Source of the DNA: Gordius sp. MW1
Taxonomy: Eukaryota > Nematomorpha > Gordioida > Gordea > Gordiidae
Reading direction: 5' to 3'
Assembly (NCBI GenBank): GCA_964036665.1
Contig: OZ038526.1
Span: 1,798,001 to 1,862,000, forward strand
DNA: 64,000 bases
The stretch's first letter is position 1, and every line of letters starts with the position of its first letter. Position numbers and translations under genes: made by a program. This document shows positions 46,855-58,645 of the stretch, one piece after another. The notes below the pieces were generated by a model, which was given only the letters and a program-made list of their open reading frames with translations, did not search any database and had not been told where the DNA came from.

Positions 46855-49443
46855 CTATAGCTCTAAATCCGAACAAATTTCAAGCCAACCATGGTAAAGA
46901 AGTACTTCACACAAATCAGGCGTCAATCTATCTTGAAATAAGGCATTCGGGCTAGGCGCCATCTCACCACCGTATATATCATCAATTGACAATTCTTTGG
47001 CCAATGATGAATCGTTGAAGAGTGGGATTTGAGGGAAAGAAATTCCATTATGCATAATTTCGTTGACGTCGTTTTTAGGTTTGTATGTTTCGCATGTCTT
47101 ATCATATGAAATGACCTTTAATAAATTTGTATTGAGACCTGAGGATTGCAATGGCAATTCACCATTGTTACACTTTTTATTAAAGATGGCTGATTTATTT
47201 AAATAATCGCCATCTGAAAATCGATTGCCGATTTCGAGATCTGATGAGCTGGCGTCGCGTTTGCTGTCATTGTCATCTCTCGCACAATCATCACCAAACA
47301 CAGAATCACCCGTAGTTTCACCAGGGCTCATAAGGCGCACTTTTTGCGAGAATATTGATTCATTAGTTCTTGAAGGTTGTAAAAATGAGGAAGAGTGGGG
47401 TTTTGATTTGTTAGGTAACAACGATCTCGCACATATATGTGCGACTTCGGCACAAAGTTCATCGACGTCATCCATTCCACATTCATAACTTGAGATTGAC
47501 TTGAAATCTGTGTTGGACTTAGTCGTAACGTTATACTTATTACAATCACCAATCCCTAGCATAACGTCTTTGTCTCTTAGGAAAGGCCACTGATTTTCTA
47601 ATGCCTCTTGTTCGTCAAACAAAGGCCTGCTGTTGACAACTTTAAAAAGGCTTCGTCTGTCTAAATCATTAACATCTTGATGGCCCACTGATTTGCGCTT
47701 TAAGCCTTGATTAGAGTTATGCACGCTGGGATCTGGAACTAGAGGATCAGTTACTCGGAAAATGCTATCCAAGGAAGGTTTACCGCGAGGACTTTCAAAT
47801 ACTTTAAGCTTATGCTCTTGATAGCGTTGCATGTGATTGAAAACTTGTAATTGTTCCTGTACTTCGACCTCCTCGCTAAAGCCTGAACTATCGGTTGCGC
47901 TGCTGAGTTGTGAACATTCGTTATTAAACCCTGGGCTGTGAATTAAGGGAATCGTATTTCGATTAACCCCAAGCCCCAAGGGAATATGCAAATTGGTATT
48001 TTTTACAACTTTTTGGCCATGCAAGGTGGTCGGGCTGTGGTATAACTCTGAATGGGTAAAAGAAGCGGAAGCATACTCACTTCTAGCGGGGGAAGAAGGA
48101 GGGGTTAAGGATAATTTTTGAATGCCGTAACCACCATTTTGAGATGAAAGCTTACGTAAGTAATTTTCGTCAATTTTAATGTGATGGAATAAACCTGAAG
48201 AAGACAACCCTCTGCCCGATATCGCAAACTGCTCGGTAGTTCCCTTAACACATTTCGCATTTTGAAAACAATTGTTTGATTTCTGACATTTTGTTGAACT
48301 AATAGGTACGAACTTTTCTTGGCTATATATTTGGGAATTTGTTTGAACATTGAATATATAACCTGCTAAAACGCTAGCTTTCGTTTCTGTTTTGCTACTC
48401 GTTTTTTTCGACTTTGGCACAATTTTCGGATGTTCCCATTTAATAGGGGCTTGATCAATTATACTTGAAAGAGCGAGTTCGAGTGCACTTGGGCTGGAGT
48501 TTTGAATAATTTGGCTCTGTTTGGAGGCTAGAGCCACGGACGTCCGATTAGGTTTTTTCCTCGGTTTATATTTATAATTTGGGTACTCTTGCGTATGCAA
48601 GATCTTTAACCTTTCGGCTTCGTCGACAAATGGTTTCTTATCATCATCCGTCAAAAGTTTCCACGCCTTCCCTAATCGTTTACTTATTTCAGCGTTATGA
48701 AGCTCGGGATCGGTAATGGCCATTTTACGACGCTCTATTTGACTCCATACCATGAAAGCATTCATAGGCCGTTTAATGTGCTTCGCGATGAGTGGATCGA
48801 TTGTGCCACAAGAAGCGTCGTCCGAGCTAAGCAACATCTTGCGACTGAAACTAGTTGTAGCGTCTGTGTAGGGCGTGCTAGATGCGATTGAGCGGTAGGT
48901 GGATGTAACATCCTTAGTAGACGACAAATGTTCCACAATATTGTTGTACGAGGGTGTTAGGGCCAAGCTGCTATAATTGGTGTTAAAGATGTTAGCCATC
49001 GTTGAAGCTAGGTCGCCGTTACGAGTAGATGATATTGCTACAGTTTTGGGCAATAGCTGAGGCTTTGAAATAGTAGGTTGCCGAGCCGGAGCATAATAGG
49101 CATCGTTTTTTAGCATTCCTAAACTGTGTTCCCCACTTTTGTTATCCTTACTAAGAGTGAGCAAAGTGAATGGGCCCCCCCTATCAGCGTTCAGAACCGC
49201 CGGGGTCCGTATAATTGGAAACGTGCTTTTAGATTTTGGCAAAATTATGTTAGAATCCCCAAGGTGGCAGGGTTTGTTAATAAATTGTTTTGGTTCGCCT
49301 GGTAGTCTTACGAAAAAATAGGTCTTAGACGACTGGTTTATTTGGTCTATAATGGAGATTGGGATGACCTGCGATATAGGGAGTGCGGACGTGACGTTGG
49401 TTAGCGTCGAGGACGTATGAGAAATAAGGTGGTTTTTCGACAT
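46855..49443 (-). CDS. SoxC: SoxC-group HMG-box transcription factor, 862 aa, single exon
   Basis: A sequence-specific DNA-binding factor of the Sox4/11/12 group, acting in the nucleus and usually tied to neuronal and progenitor differentiation. The HMG box spans about residues 221-299: [35 protein letters not shown], then [15 protein letters not shown], including the SoxC-like WSQIERRK and KYKPRKK. The last 25 residues ([20 protein letters not shown]) match the SoxC C-terminal transactivation motif (a TPEV.EM....WLE..fSDL pattern). The 220-residue N-terminal extension is Ser/Thr-rich and has no known domain; most SoxC proteins start their box near residue 50. No intron is needed, as in many SoxC genes. 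The start at 49443 is the first in-frame ATG; an upstream coding exon cannot be excluded. Confidence 0.95.
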   Translation of the reverse strand: MSKNHLISHTSSTLTNVTSALPISQVIPISIIDQINQSSKTYFFVRLPGEPKQFINKPCHLGDSNIILPKSKSTFPIIRTPAVLNADRGGPFTLLTLSKDNKSGEHSLGMLKNDAYYAPARQPTISKPQLLPKTVAISSTRNGDLASTMANIFNTNYSSLALTPSYNNIVEHLSSTKDVTSTYRSIASSTPYTDATTSFSRKMLLSSDDASCGTIDPLIAKHIKRPMNAFMVWSQIERRKMAITDPELHNAEISKRLGKAWKLLTDDDKKPFVDEAERLKILHTQEYPNYKYKPRKKPNRTSVALASKQSQIIQNSSPSALELALSSIIDQAPIKWEHPKIVPKSKKTSSKTETKASVLAGYIFNVQTNSQIYSQEKFVPISSTKCQKSNNCFQNAKCVKGTTEQFAISGRGLSSSGLFHHIKIDENYLRKLSSQNGGYGIQKLSLTPPSSPARSEYASASFTHSELYHSPTTLHGQKVVKNTNLHIPLGLGVNRNTIPLIHSPGFNNECSQLSSATDSSGFSEEVEVQEQLQVFNHMQRYQEHKLKVFESPRGKPSLDSIFRVTDPLVPDPSVHNSNQGLKRKSVGHQDVNDLDRRSLFKVVNSRPLFDEQEALENQWPFLRDKDVMLGIGDCNKYNVTTKSNTDFKSISSYECGMDDVDELCAEVAHICARSLLPNKSKPHSSSFLQPSRTNESIFSQKVRLMSPGETTGDSVFGDDCARDDNDSKRDASSSDLEIGNRFSDGDYLNKSAIFNKKCNNGELPLQSSGLNTNLLKVISYDKTCETYKPKNDVNEIMHNGISFPQIPLFNDSSLAKELSIDDIYGGEMAPSPNALFQDRLTPDLCEVLLYHGWLEICSDLEL

Positions 49444-51135
49444 TGCGAGAAGATTTGGGCGATTTGTTTACGAACGCACAGGCGGTGGGGCTCAAAGGGC
49501 TAGGCAGGGTTGAGCAATGTTGGTTGAGGGATTCAATATTCCGCGGACTAAAAAAATAAAATATAGGATATAGTTTCAAAAGTTTTATATCAACTGTTAA
49601 TATTATGAAAAGTAAACTAACAGTTGTACATATGGCTTGATAAACAAGTTGCCCCATTAAAATGCAAATCAAAAGTTTTTCAAATAGAAACGAATATGTT
49701 TTAGATATTGAGATACGAATAAAAGAATATGTATACCAGATGCCATAAATCGATTAGACCAAAATAAGGTTTTATACGTGAACGGTAAGGTATTTTCGAC
49801 CAGCTGTTCATCCAGATTAAGATCCATGGATTAACAAATTAAATAGCCCCCTTATCACTGCTAATTAATTATTTTAAAAATTTTGGGCCGATGCAGCAAA
49901 ATATTTCAAACACCATCTTGATTAAGTTAAGCTTCATTCACTGAATTTAGTTTGCTCTGGGATTGGGTAGGGTTAATTGGCAATATGAAATGGCTCCTGG
50001 TTTTTTTAGCCAAATGGCTGGCTAACCGGGCCCACACGTTTCCTTTGATGCCGTGACGGGTAGTAAGTAGTATGTACAAACCAATAATAATATTTATTAG
50101 CGGGAGTGTGCGTGCGCGTGCGCGTGCGTGTAAAAACTTGGGGGTAGATCTCAGCTCTCCTTCTAGGATTCGACCTCGGGTAACATTTCCCCCACCGCTT
50201 TCAACCCGATTTTGCTTAGCGCTTTTACAACAAGCATTTAAGCAAGGAAAAATGGCAGATATGTAAGTTAGTTTTTTGTAATCGAGGACGAGTTGATAAA
50301 ATTTTTGTGCACAAATATATTTAATTATTTCATCCAACAAACGGACTCACAAATATTTGATGATGAAATTTTCATCTGACCTTTGCGTTTGTTTATCGAA
50401 AAAATATTAATTAGTGAGTGTGATGAGCATTTCGTTTTCGTTGTATTAATCATACTTACCAACAACATATAGACAAAAACAACTGAGTAATAAACTACTA
50501 ATGTTTATAACAATTTCAAGGAAGAATAGGCAACCCTAGGATATTATGAAATTAAAAGTATTTTATAAAAATTCATTTTCCTCCAAGATGTGCCCAATAT
50601 TATATTTATTTAATATAAAGGTCTGTCTTGGTGAAATTTCGAGAGCAATGCTTTATTAAAGTTTATTTATAGATAAGCGTGTTTTAGCCTCAGACCTTAA
50701 AAAATCAGTTTTAAAATGCATGCTCAATATGTGTTAAATATTTGTAAAAAAAAAAAACTATTTATTATATGAAATCACTAATAGAGGAGATAATTATATT
50801 GGAAGTTGCGGCTATTTCTAACAATTAATAACACAATATGACAATTAGCATTGCTGTGCCAAATATGGTACATCGGGGTTTTTTGAGAATTGTTAATGTC
50901 CCCTTGGTCAGATGACATGTCATAACATTATTTTTAAACGGTCCACCCCCTTCCCTCTTCATTAATAACAACCTAGGTATATTTTAATAGGAGAATTTGG
51001 CTGAATCATACATAATTTTGTATTACTGTGATATATTAAATTATTGCTCCTTTAATTTTTAAATTAGTTGAGAACCATGCATAAATCAAAATTGATCGGG
51101 CATATAGGTAAATGATAAGTTATTAGGCAACTCTT
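49444..51135. promoter_or_regulatory. Upstream region of SoxC
   Basis: Contains the SoxC 5' leader and probably its promoter. A GTGCGTGCGCGTGCGCGTGCG purine-pyrimidine run at 50107-50129 could adopt Z-DNA. No TATA box or factor site is assigned with confidence. Confidence 0.4.
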
Positions 51136-51285
51136 CTGGCCATAGCCAGCATTGGAATTAGAGGGGGGCAATAATGATTTAGTGAGGGGCAAAATGATAA
51201 TTTTTTAAATTTTAGTCATAATTTTAATAAATTTTTGAATTTAGAGGGGAGCCGTCCCTCCCCCCCCCCCTTGGCTACACCCATG
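51136..51285 (+). mobile_element. hAT MITE with exact target duplication
   Basis: Starts CTGGCCATAGCCAG (altered end), ends TTGGCTACACCCATG, flanked by CAACTCTT at 51128-51135 and 51286-51293. Confidence 0.9.
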
Positions 51286-54200
51286 CAACTCTTAGTTAAT
51301 AAAATTAATAAAAGTGGTCAAAAACTCAGTTTAAAACCCGTTTTTTTAACAAATGAATCAGACATCAATATTTACCTGGATACTTTGAATGCCATAGTTA
51401 GATGGCCAAAGTGGGGGTGGATGCTTAGAATGTTGGCGAGCGCGAGAGAGATCAAATAAAATATTTGCAAAGTGTAAAGGGCACGAACGTCTTTGGCCGC
51501 TGCATCAATTTTTGCGATTGAATTTGATAAATAATAATGGTGTAAAGCTGATGATAAAGTATTAGCCAAACACGGTGTTCAAACTGCCAGATGGGAGCAT
51601 TATAAATATATATATATTTATGTATAAAATATTTATATTTCTTTTTTTTATGTATAAAATATCTGTATGAACATAGAATTGAGGGGGGGGGGGGCAAAGG
51701 AGGGAGGGATAATTTGAGGGATAAACGATAGTGAGAGAGAGAGAGAGAAGAAGGGAGAGAAAAATAGTATTAATATTAAAAGTGGATGAGTATGAGGACT
51801 ATATATACAACACAAACGCGCACATATCTCCTATCCTATCTATAGATAGATGATAGTTATTATCATATACAAATGAATAATAAATAATAATAATAATAAT
51901 AATATCAAACGTGCGTTAGAAAAGGAGAGGTAGAGGGGGGGGCAAAATTGGTGTATAAGGGGGCAGCGGGACATGTGGGTCGGGTACAGGGGTGCGGTCA
52001 CAATAAATTGTTGGGTGAGATATAAAAATATTGCACCATATATATTGGATGCAGGCCACTGCGATTTGTTATATAGGATGTCGGACATGGGCGTAGCCAA
52101 GATTTGGACTAAAGGGGGAAGAAATTTTTTTGCACTCCCATTAATGTTCTGGCCTCATTTAATGACCTGCACGGGTGGCGCGTGGCCGGGCCTGAACCCG
52201 AGAATTTTCGGGCTAAGTCCGGGTCTTAAATCTCAAAGGCTTTAAAATGCGGGCCGGGCCTAGTATTTATTGGTGAGAGGCAAGTAGTCTTTTCTATTAG
52301 AAACATTGCATATAATTAATTTATATAAAAATTATTAACACTTATGAATGCTGATATTGAAATGAAAAACTGTAATTGACGCTTATTTTAAAATACAATA
52401 AGATTAACAAATTGTTTAGGCTTTAATCACCTTTCCAAAGGGTTAGGGAATTGCTAGCGATGAATAGAAGCAGATTTAACACTGACTTTGCTTTATATTA
52501 TTCTAAATTTGAACAACATGTATTAAAAAAAAAGAATTGAAAAGTCTCGCTTCTAGATGTCTGAAATTTTTGCGGTCCAAGTTAATTTTAAATATTTATC
52601 GTAATATATCGAAATTCTTAAGTCCGCAATTTTAAAGCATTTAAAAGTTAACCCAACTCTAATTATAAATAATATCCAAATAAATTCAAAAAGTAATGAT
52701 AGGAAATGAATAGGTGATTACACAAACGCAACTAGTAATCTCATAATGATATTCAATTTCTATAATAAAAATTTAATATACCGTGTAAATTTGCCAATTA
52801 TAATAATTAATGTTAAGTTAAAATAGGAAGGTGGGGGGGGGGGGTCATAAGACAATTTTTGTTTTAATTTTGAACGCTATTTCAAGCTGCCGTCCCCCCT
52901 TGCCTGTCCATGATGTCGGACGTTCGAGCGAATGCCGAAAATAAATACAAGTTATACGTAACAATTATTTGATTCTGTCCCTTAATTTTAACTAATTTCT
53001 GAACTTATTTGCTTTCATTGTTCAATTATAATTTATAGTTGCGTAAGGTGACTTGCTTTGTTCCCAGCTAACAGATGGGGATTGGTTTTGTCACATTTGG
53101 CGCTTTAAAACAATTTATCATTAAACTTCCAAATAAAATAACTATAAGACAAAAAGTTAGCAAAAAAATAGATGGTTTTATCATGACTAGAAAAAAAATC
53201 GCCCAAATATAATTGCCAACATTTATTTTTCAACATGAGTTGTGCTAATTTTGGCCAACATTTAACAATTTTCTAAATAATAACGATTCATTCAATAATT
53301 AACGATAACGATAGATCCGACCTTCAATAAATTATTACCTCACGAATGGGTTAAATTACACTTGCTCTTATCACACATCCCTGTGCAACAAATGTCACCA
53401 AAAATTATACGACATCAATGTTTTTCCATCCATTTCCACGAACACACGCTCTTTTTTAATACACAAAACACAACTAAGTACCTATATCTACTATAGTAGA
53501 TATATATTATTTTCTATGATATGATTATTATGAAATAAAGATGAAGGGGCACACATTTTTTGCTGCCATGTCATTTATTTCTATGTATTTTAGATGTATT
53601 TAATTTTTGTGTAAAGTAGAGAGAGGAATAAATACTTATTAATATGTGTGTGTCTGTATGTGTACACAAGTGTGGTGGTGCTCGTCCCTTGCTCGGTCAA
53701 AGCTTTTGTCAGCAGTGCAGGCAGGCAGGTTAGTGATTAGGTTAGGTTGAAAGTAAATACATCACGACTCCCCCAAATCCTCAAACTTAAAAAGATGACC
53801 ACCACAAGCAGCAGGACCTCTTAATGTCACCCGTGATGTCCACTCACACATAAAAATGTCGTCACCACATGATAAGTTGTGGGGGAACTCCTCACTTTTC
53901 TTAGCGAACAAACTCGAAAATTAGCGGGTAACATCGATCGGGACGTGAAAGATCAAAGCAAAGAAAATTTTCTTATATTTTAAGGAGTGAACTTTTTTAT
54001 CGAAATTTTTTGTTATCGGGGAGGTAATGAAAAATCCCTTATTCGCCTGTTTTTCTCCCATAAATATATTATTTTGAAGTTTTACCTGGGCAACTTATAG
54101 ATCGAGAGTTCATAATCACGGTGGATAACTTGTTTTAAAGTCAGCCCCCGTGCGTATATAATTTTAGATGAAAGGCACTTTATAAATTATTTTACAATCA

Positions 54201-55030
54201 TAGATAAAGCGGGGGGGGGGGGCATAATTAAATTTTTGTAAACTTTTAATAATAATTTAATTAGTTAAAAAGGAACCGCTTGTAAAGGTGAGCTTTGCTA
54301 CACATCAAAAAAACGAGCAACGTTGATTGAAAGTACAACGATGACACCTTATTGATCCGAAGCCGTTGGCTTCACTTTTAAAAATTTACATGGGCCTAGC
54401 AAAATGGGAGAATGGCGTAGAAGGTGGGTTTTAAAATAGAATTATAATACAAACCAGGACATTACCTAAAAATGGTTAAGAAGTTAAAATAAATCATTAG
54501 TAAAATTTATTATAAAAAACTCGGCAAAATCATATATTTTTCCCTTAGGTTAAGATTCAAATCTCATGTATATTTATAGCCATCGTATGAATTTTAAAAA
54601 ATCAGGATTGAGACAATAAATAGAGCCTAGTTTATTGATTGGACTCTCGAACAAAAATATTTTATAAATATCGATGATGTTGTAGATATTATATTACTCA
54701 GAAGCCTTGCACGACCTCAATAATGTGTAATGCTTGTAGGAAGGGAGAGGGTAGGTACGGGACTATAAATCCCTCATTTTTTTTATCAAAACCACTATAA
54801 ATCATTATTACTTGCTTCGATTGGTTGTTTGGTAAACTCTATGATGCAAACCAATCTACGACCTTAATAACGGGTCTTCCGCCCCCCTCCTCCCCCATAA
54901 ATGAAATATTTAGTGAGGCAAGTTGCTATATAACTCATTACTTTCTTAACGACATATTTTGGGCAACACATCCCCTTTCGGCAACCTCTAATCGCTCGCC
55001 CAAAATCGATCATTTGTTTATAGGTGATAT
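51286..55030. other. Intergenic region, simple repeats and MITE fragments
   Basis: Includes (GA)n at 51730-51746, (AAT)n at 51887-51901, a truncated MITE end at 52088 (CATGGGCGTAGCCAAG), and a CGGGCC-rich block at 52180-52262 (GCCGGGCCTGAACCCGAG, GCGGGCCGGGCC) typical of hAT subterminal sequence. A partial MITE end (CATGGGCCTAGC) is at 54390. No gene recognised. Confidence 0.45.
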
Positions 55031-55199
55031 CATGAACTTAGGCAGGACTTAAATTAGAGGAGGGCAATAATGAGTTAGGGAGGGGCAAAATAATGTTTTT
55101 TTTTTGAAATTTTAGCGATAATTATATTTGATTTAAAAGTTTTTTTGGAATTAAAGGGTGGCAGCGGCCCCTCCCTGCCTCCCCCTGTTTACGCCCATG
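55031..55199 (+). mobile_element. hAT MITE with exact target duplication
   Basis: CATGAACTTAGGCAGG start, CTGTTTACGCCCATG end, flanked by GGTGATAT at 55023-55030 and 55200-55207. Confidence 0.9.
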
Positions 55200-55420
55200 G
55201 GTGATATAACCCTTACTATCCCCTAAAATATCACTTACTTACTCCTTCTAAAAAGATTATGGTCATTTGAGGCAAAATTTAAAATTGACATTCATTTTTT
55301 GTTAATTAATTGCGGTTTGTTTATTCGATTTTTTGTTGGAGTTCGTTCGTTAGTACCCCTTTACTCGATAAGCACGTGGTCAAAAATAGTATACATTGAA
55401 AGCATTCATTTGATGATAAA

Positions 55421-55584
55421 CATGGGCTTAGTCAGAGGGAGGCAGGGACGGGCGGCTGCCCCCATCTATCCAAAAAATCTTTAAAATTTTATATAATCAT
55501 GGCTAAAATTTGAAAAAATTATCATTTTGCCCCTCCTTATCATTATTGCCCCCCCCTCTAATTCAAATTCTGGCTACGCCCATG
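55421..55584 (-). mobile_element. CATGGGC-type hAT MITE with exact target duplication
   Basis: CATGGGCTTAGTCAGAGGG start, TCTGGCTACGCCCATG end, flanked by ATGATAAA at 55413-55420 and 55585-55592. The interior is in reverse orientation. Confidence 0.92.
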
Positions 55585-55679
55585 ATGATAAAATATAAAT
55601 TGAATTCATCATGTCTGCATATACTATTCGCATTCTCGTCTAAGCTAGGTCCGTCTCTAAGTCGTGTATTTGGAGAGGT

Positions 55680-55857
55680 CCATGGGCGTACGCAGGTTTT
55701 GAATTAGGGGGGGGGGGCAAAACGTTCAAAAGTTCATTTAGAGGGGGGCAAAACATAATTTTTTTTAATTTTTCAATGTTTTTGCATTGAAAATTTTTTT
55801 TTTCATAAATTAGGGGGGGGCAGCCGCCCCCCCCTGCCCCCCCCTGCGTACGCCTAT
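55680..55857 (+). mobile_element. hAT MITE, CATGGGCGTACGCAGG variant
   Basis: Flanked by GGAGAGGT on both sides (55672-55679 and 55858-55865). Ends are CCATGGGCGTACGCAGG and CCTGCGTACGCCTAT, a sister terminal sequence to the main family, with a duplicated GGGGGGCAAAAC block. Confidence 0.9.
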
Positions 55858-55865
55858 GGAGAGGT

Positions 55866-56941
55866 CATTGTTTAAGGCTTTGTTTTATGCAAGTTCGTCC
55901 GTCCTGTCATTTATGCAAATTGTAATTCCGAGTGTGTGACCCATAGTGAACCGAGTTAAGTATTGATTAAAATGCCGACAATTGAACTTTGCTGTACTAT
56001 CGTTGTTCAGTTAAATTTATAAAAGGAGTCAGACATTTTGAAAGAAAAAATTGGGTTTCAAATCAAATCATTATTGAATTAACTGAATAGCTAATATATT
56101 TTATATTGAATAGTTTATGAAGTTAATGTGAATTATATTTTTCTGTTTATTTTTTTATTTATTTATAAGAAAAAAATTAAGGTTTTTTGCAAAAAAATAG
56201 GAATAAGGTTATTATGGTGTTACTTGAGAAATGGATTATTCTTGATTTAAATTGACAAACTCGTTCAGTATATTGAGAACTGATAGAAAGGTCTAGCATT
56301 TTGTTGGATACCTACATAAACCTTTTAAATTTCCTGCTAATATGAGAAAACATATGTTTAAATAAGTATACTTGACTGGAAATGAGTTGAAAAATTAAAT
56401 TTATCGTTTGGGTGTTAGAGATCTAGAATATTAAGACATGTATCACGTGACATCTTTTGTGTCACTGAGTTCCATTTTTCTAAAAATGTCATAAGATCTC
56501 TGATTTATTTTTTTTTATTTTATAAACACTGAAAACCTCCATCTCCCCTGACTTTAAAGAATAAAGAAACCTTAATTGACACAATTTCAAAATCCCCGAA
56601 TGTCAAGGGTCCGATTAATACTAATGTCCAATTGTAGAAGTCCGCTTCTTGAAGCGATTATTTGCAAATCAAAGCATGCTTTAACAAATATTTTAATCAA
56701 AAAAGGAAAATAAAATCATAATTTATTTAATTTAAACTTTAAAATTACCATGCTAAAAATATTTTAAGACCCCCTGAAAAAGTATGTTATAAAAGTGTGC
56801 TACTCTACTACTATATTTCATAGGTTCCAATTTACCATAGCCATAACAAGGGACGAGACGAGGAGATGTCCCCCCTTCTTTTTTTAATAATTATCATTTT
56901 GCCCCTGCCTAAGTTTTGCTAAACTTGTTGCCCCCCCCCCT
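55866..56941. other. AT-rich intergenic stretch
   Basis: No gene seen. A degraded reverse MITE piece (ATTATCATTTTGCCCCTGCC) lies at 56890-56910. Confidence 0.4.
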
Positions 56942-57048
56942 CATGGGCGTAGTCAGGGGGAGGCATGGAGGGGCGTCTGGCCCCCTCTAAATCCAAACGT
57001 TCTTTGAAATTTATTAAAATTAGGGCTAAAATGTCAAAAATTATCATT
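56942..57048 (-). mobile_element. CATGGGCG-type MITE truncated by the locus B element
   Basis: CATGGGCGTAGTCAGGGGG through AGGGCTAAAATGTCAAAAATT, then the match stops at CATTTTTATGGGCTC, where locus B begins. This gives a direct view of the left boundary of the composite element. Confidence 0.75.
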
Positions 57049-57104
57049 TTTATGGGCTCGTTTTTTGTGCGTCGTCCGTCCGTCGTCCGTCCGTCGTCCA
57101 CCAA

Positions 57105-57160
57105 GTTATTTCTCCAGCTTCCCGGGCGAGAGATCCTGAGTTCGATCCCCAGAGAGGACA
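57105..57160 (+). ncRNA. tRNA-like 3' half (SINE head) in locus B
   Basis: TCCTGAGTTCGATCCCCAGAGAGGA can be drawn as a T-arm with B box GTTCGATCC inside a short outer pairing. No convincing A box upstream. Most likely a tRNA-derived SINE remnant. Confidence 0.5.
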
Positions 57161-57199
57161 AAAATTTTTATTTTTTTTTTAAATTAAATTAAAATTTTG

Positions 57200-58255
57200 T
57201 TCTTGTTAATACCATTGATAATTCGACTTTTTGACCGTCCGCAGGCTACTGACCAATGGAAAAAATGACCATTGGCCAAAATGTGAATCCAAGTTTATTT
57301 TTTCGTTTTTTTTGACTATTATGATTGTTCCTGTTACTACCATTGCTATTATGAATTTTTGGCCGTCTACTGGCTGCTGACCAATGAAAAAAATGACCAT
57401 TGGCCAAAATGTGAATCCAAGTTTATTTTTTCGTTTTTTTTTGAGTATTATGATTGTTCCTGTTACTACCATTGCTATTATGACTTTTTGGCCGTCCGCT
57501 GGCTGCTGACCGATGGAAAAAATGACCATTGGCCAAAATGTGATTCCAAGTTTTTTTTTCGTTTTAGTTTTGACTATTACGATTGTTCTTGTTACTATCA
57601 TTGATAATAAGACTTTTTGGCCGTCCGCTGGCTGCTGACCAATGAAAAAAATGACCATTGGCCAAAATGTGAATCCGAGTTTATTTTTTCGTTTATTTTT
57701 GACTATTATGATTATTCCTGTTACTACCATTGCTATTATTACTTTTTGGCCGTCCGCTGGCTCCTGACCGATGGAAAAAATGACCATTGGCCAAAATGTG
57801 AATCGAAATTATTTTTCTTGTTTTTGTTTTACTATTATGATTGTTCCTGTTCCTACCATTGCTATTATGACTTTTTGGCCGTCCGCTGGCTGCTGACCAA
57901 TGGAATAAAATGACCATTGGCCAAAATGTGATTCGAAAATGTTTTCCTCGTTTTTTTTGACTATTATGAATTTATATCCACTTTTACCGTGTCCTGGCTG
58001 CTGACCAATGGAATAAAATGACCATTGGCCAAAATGTGATTCGAAAATTTTTTTTTCGTTTTTTTTACTCTTATGAATTGATATCCATTTTTACCGTGTG
58101 CTGGCTGCTGACCGATGGAAAAAAATGACCATTGGCCAAAGTGAGCATCAAATTTTTTTTCCGTTTTTTTGGCTATCATTGACTTATAGAGTATCTGTTG
58201 GTACTGACCAATTGAGAAAAAATGACCATTCGCCAAATTTTTGTTTTTTTTAATT
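57200..58255 (+). repeat. Nine-unit tandem array, locus B
   Basis: Marker ACCATTGGCC positions: 57268, 57396, 57525, 57653, 57783, 57912, 58021, 58128 and 58225 (last one ACCATTCGCC). Spacings are 128, 129, 128, 130, 129, then 109, 107, 97, the same long-then-short pattern as locus A. Long open frames on both strands are period artefacts. Confidence 0.93.
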
Positions 58256-58645
58256 AAAAATTGTTCAAATTCAACAAAAATTTCTCCCAACAATTCTGCA
58301 AATTCTTAACATTGTGATGTTTTATAATATAATGTTTGTTAGACCCATAATCACTAAAGGCCGTAAAAACTAATGTAATACGCAACTAGATGCAAACACT
58401 AAATCTAACCCTAACCCTTGCCTATATTACATTTTGCCTATAAATGGAAAATTTGTATAAATAATTAATTAATCATTAGGCATTTAATACCCCCCTATAG
58501 GCATTCTCGCCCCTTCCCACCTTTCTCGCCCATAAATTGCATAGCAAATATGATACATTTATACGAAGTAAAGATGAGTCGTCCCCCCTTCCCTTCTCCC
58601 CTCCCCTTCTCCCCTCCCCCTTCCCACGAGGGCCGAAGGCCCGAG

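Larger units (their letters stand above)
57049..58645 (+). mobile_element. Composite tRNA-headed tandem-array element, locus B
   Basis: Starts TTATGGGCTCG; a GTCCGTCCGTC short-period block (57070-57098); a tRNA-like 3' half with B box GAGTTCGATCCCCAG at 57129-57143; nine array units (57200-58250); an unrelated spacer with CTAACCCTAACCC; then CCCTATAGGCATTCTCGCCCC and ATTTATACGAAGTAAAGATGAG (58489-58575), a C-rich run and one hairpin. Module order equals locus A. Confidence 0.6.

Noticed and set aside
57206-57787. 193-codon frame of the same repeat type at locus B
   Set aside because: Same reason: tandem period divisible by 3, no independent evidence of translation.
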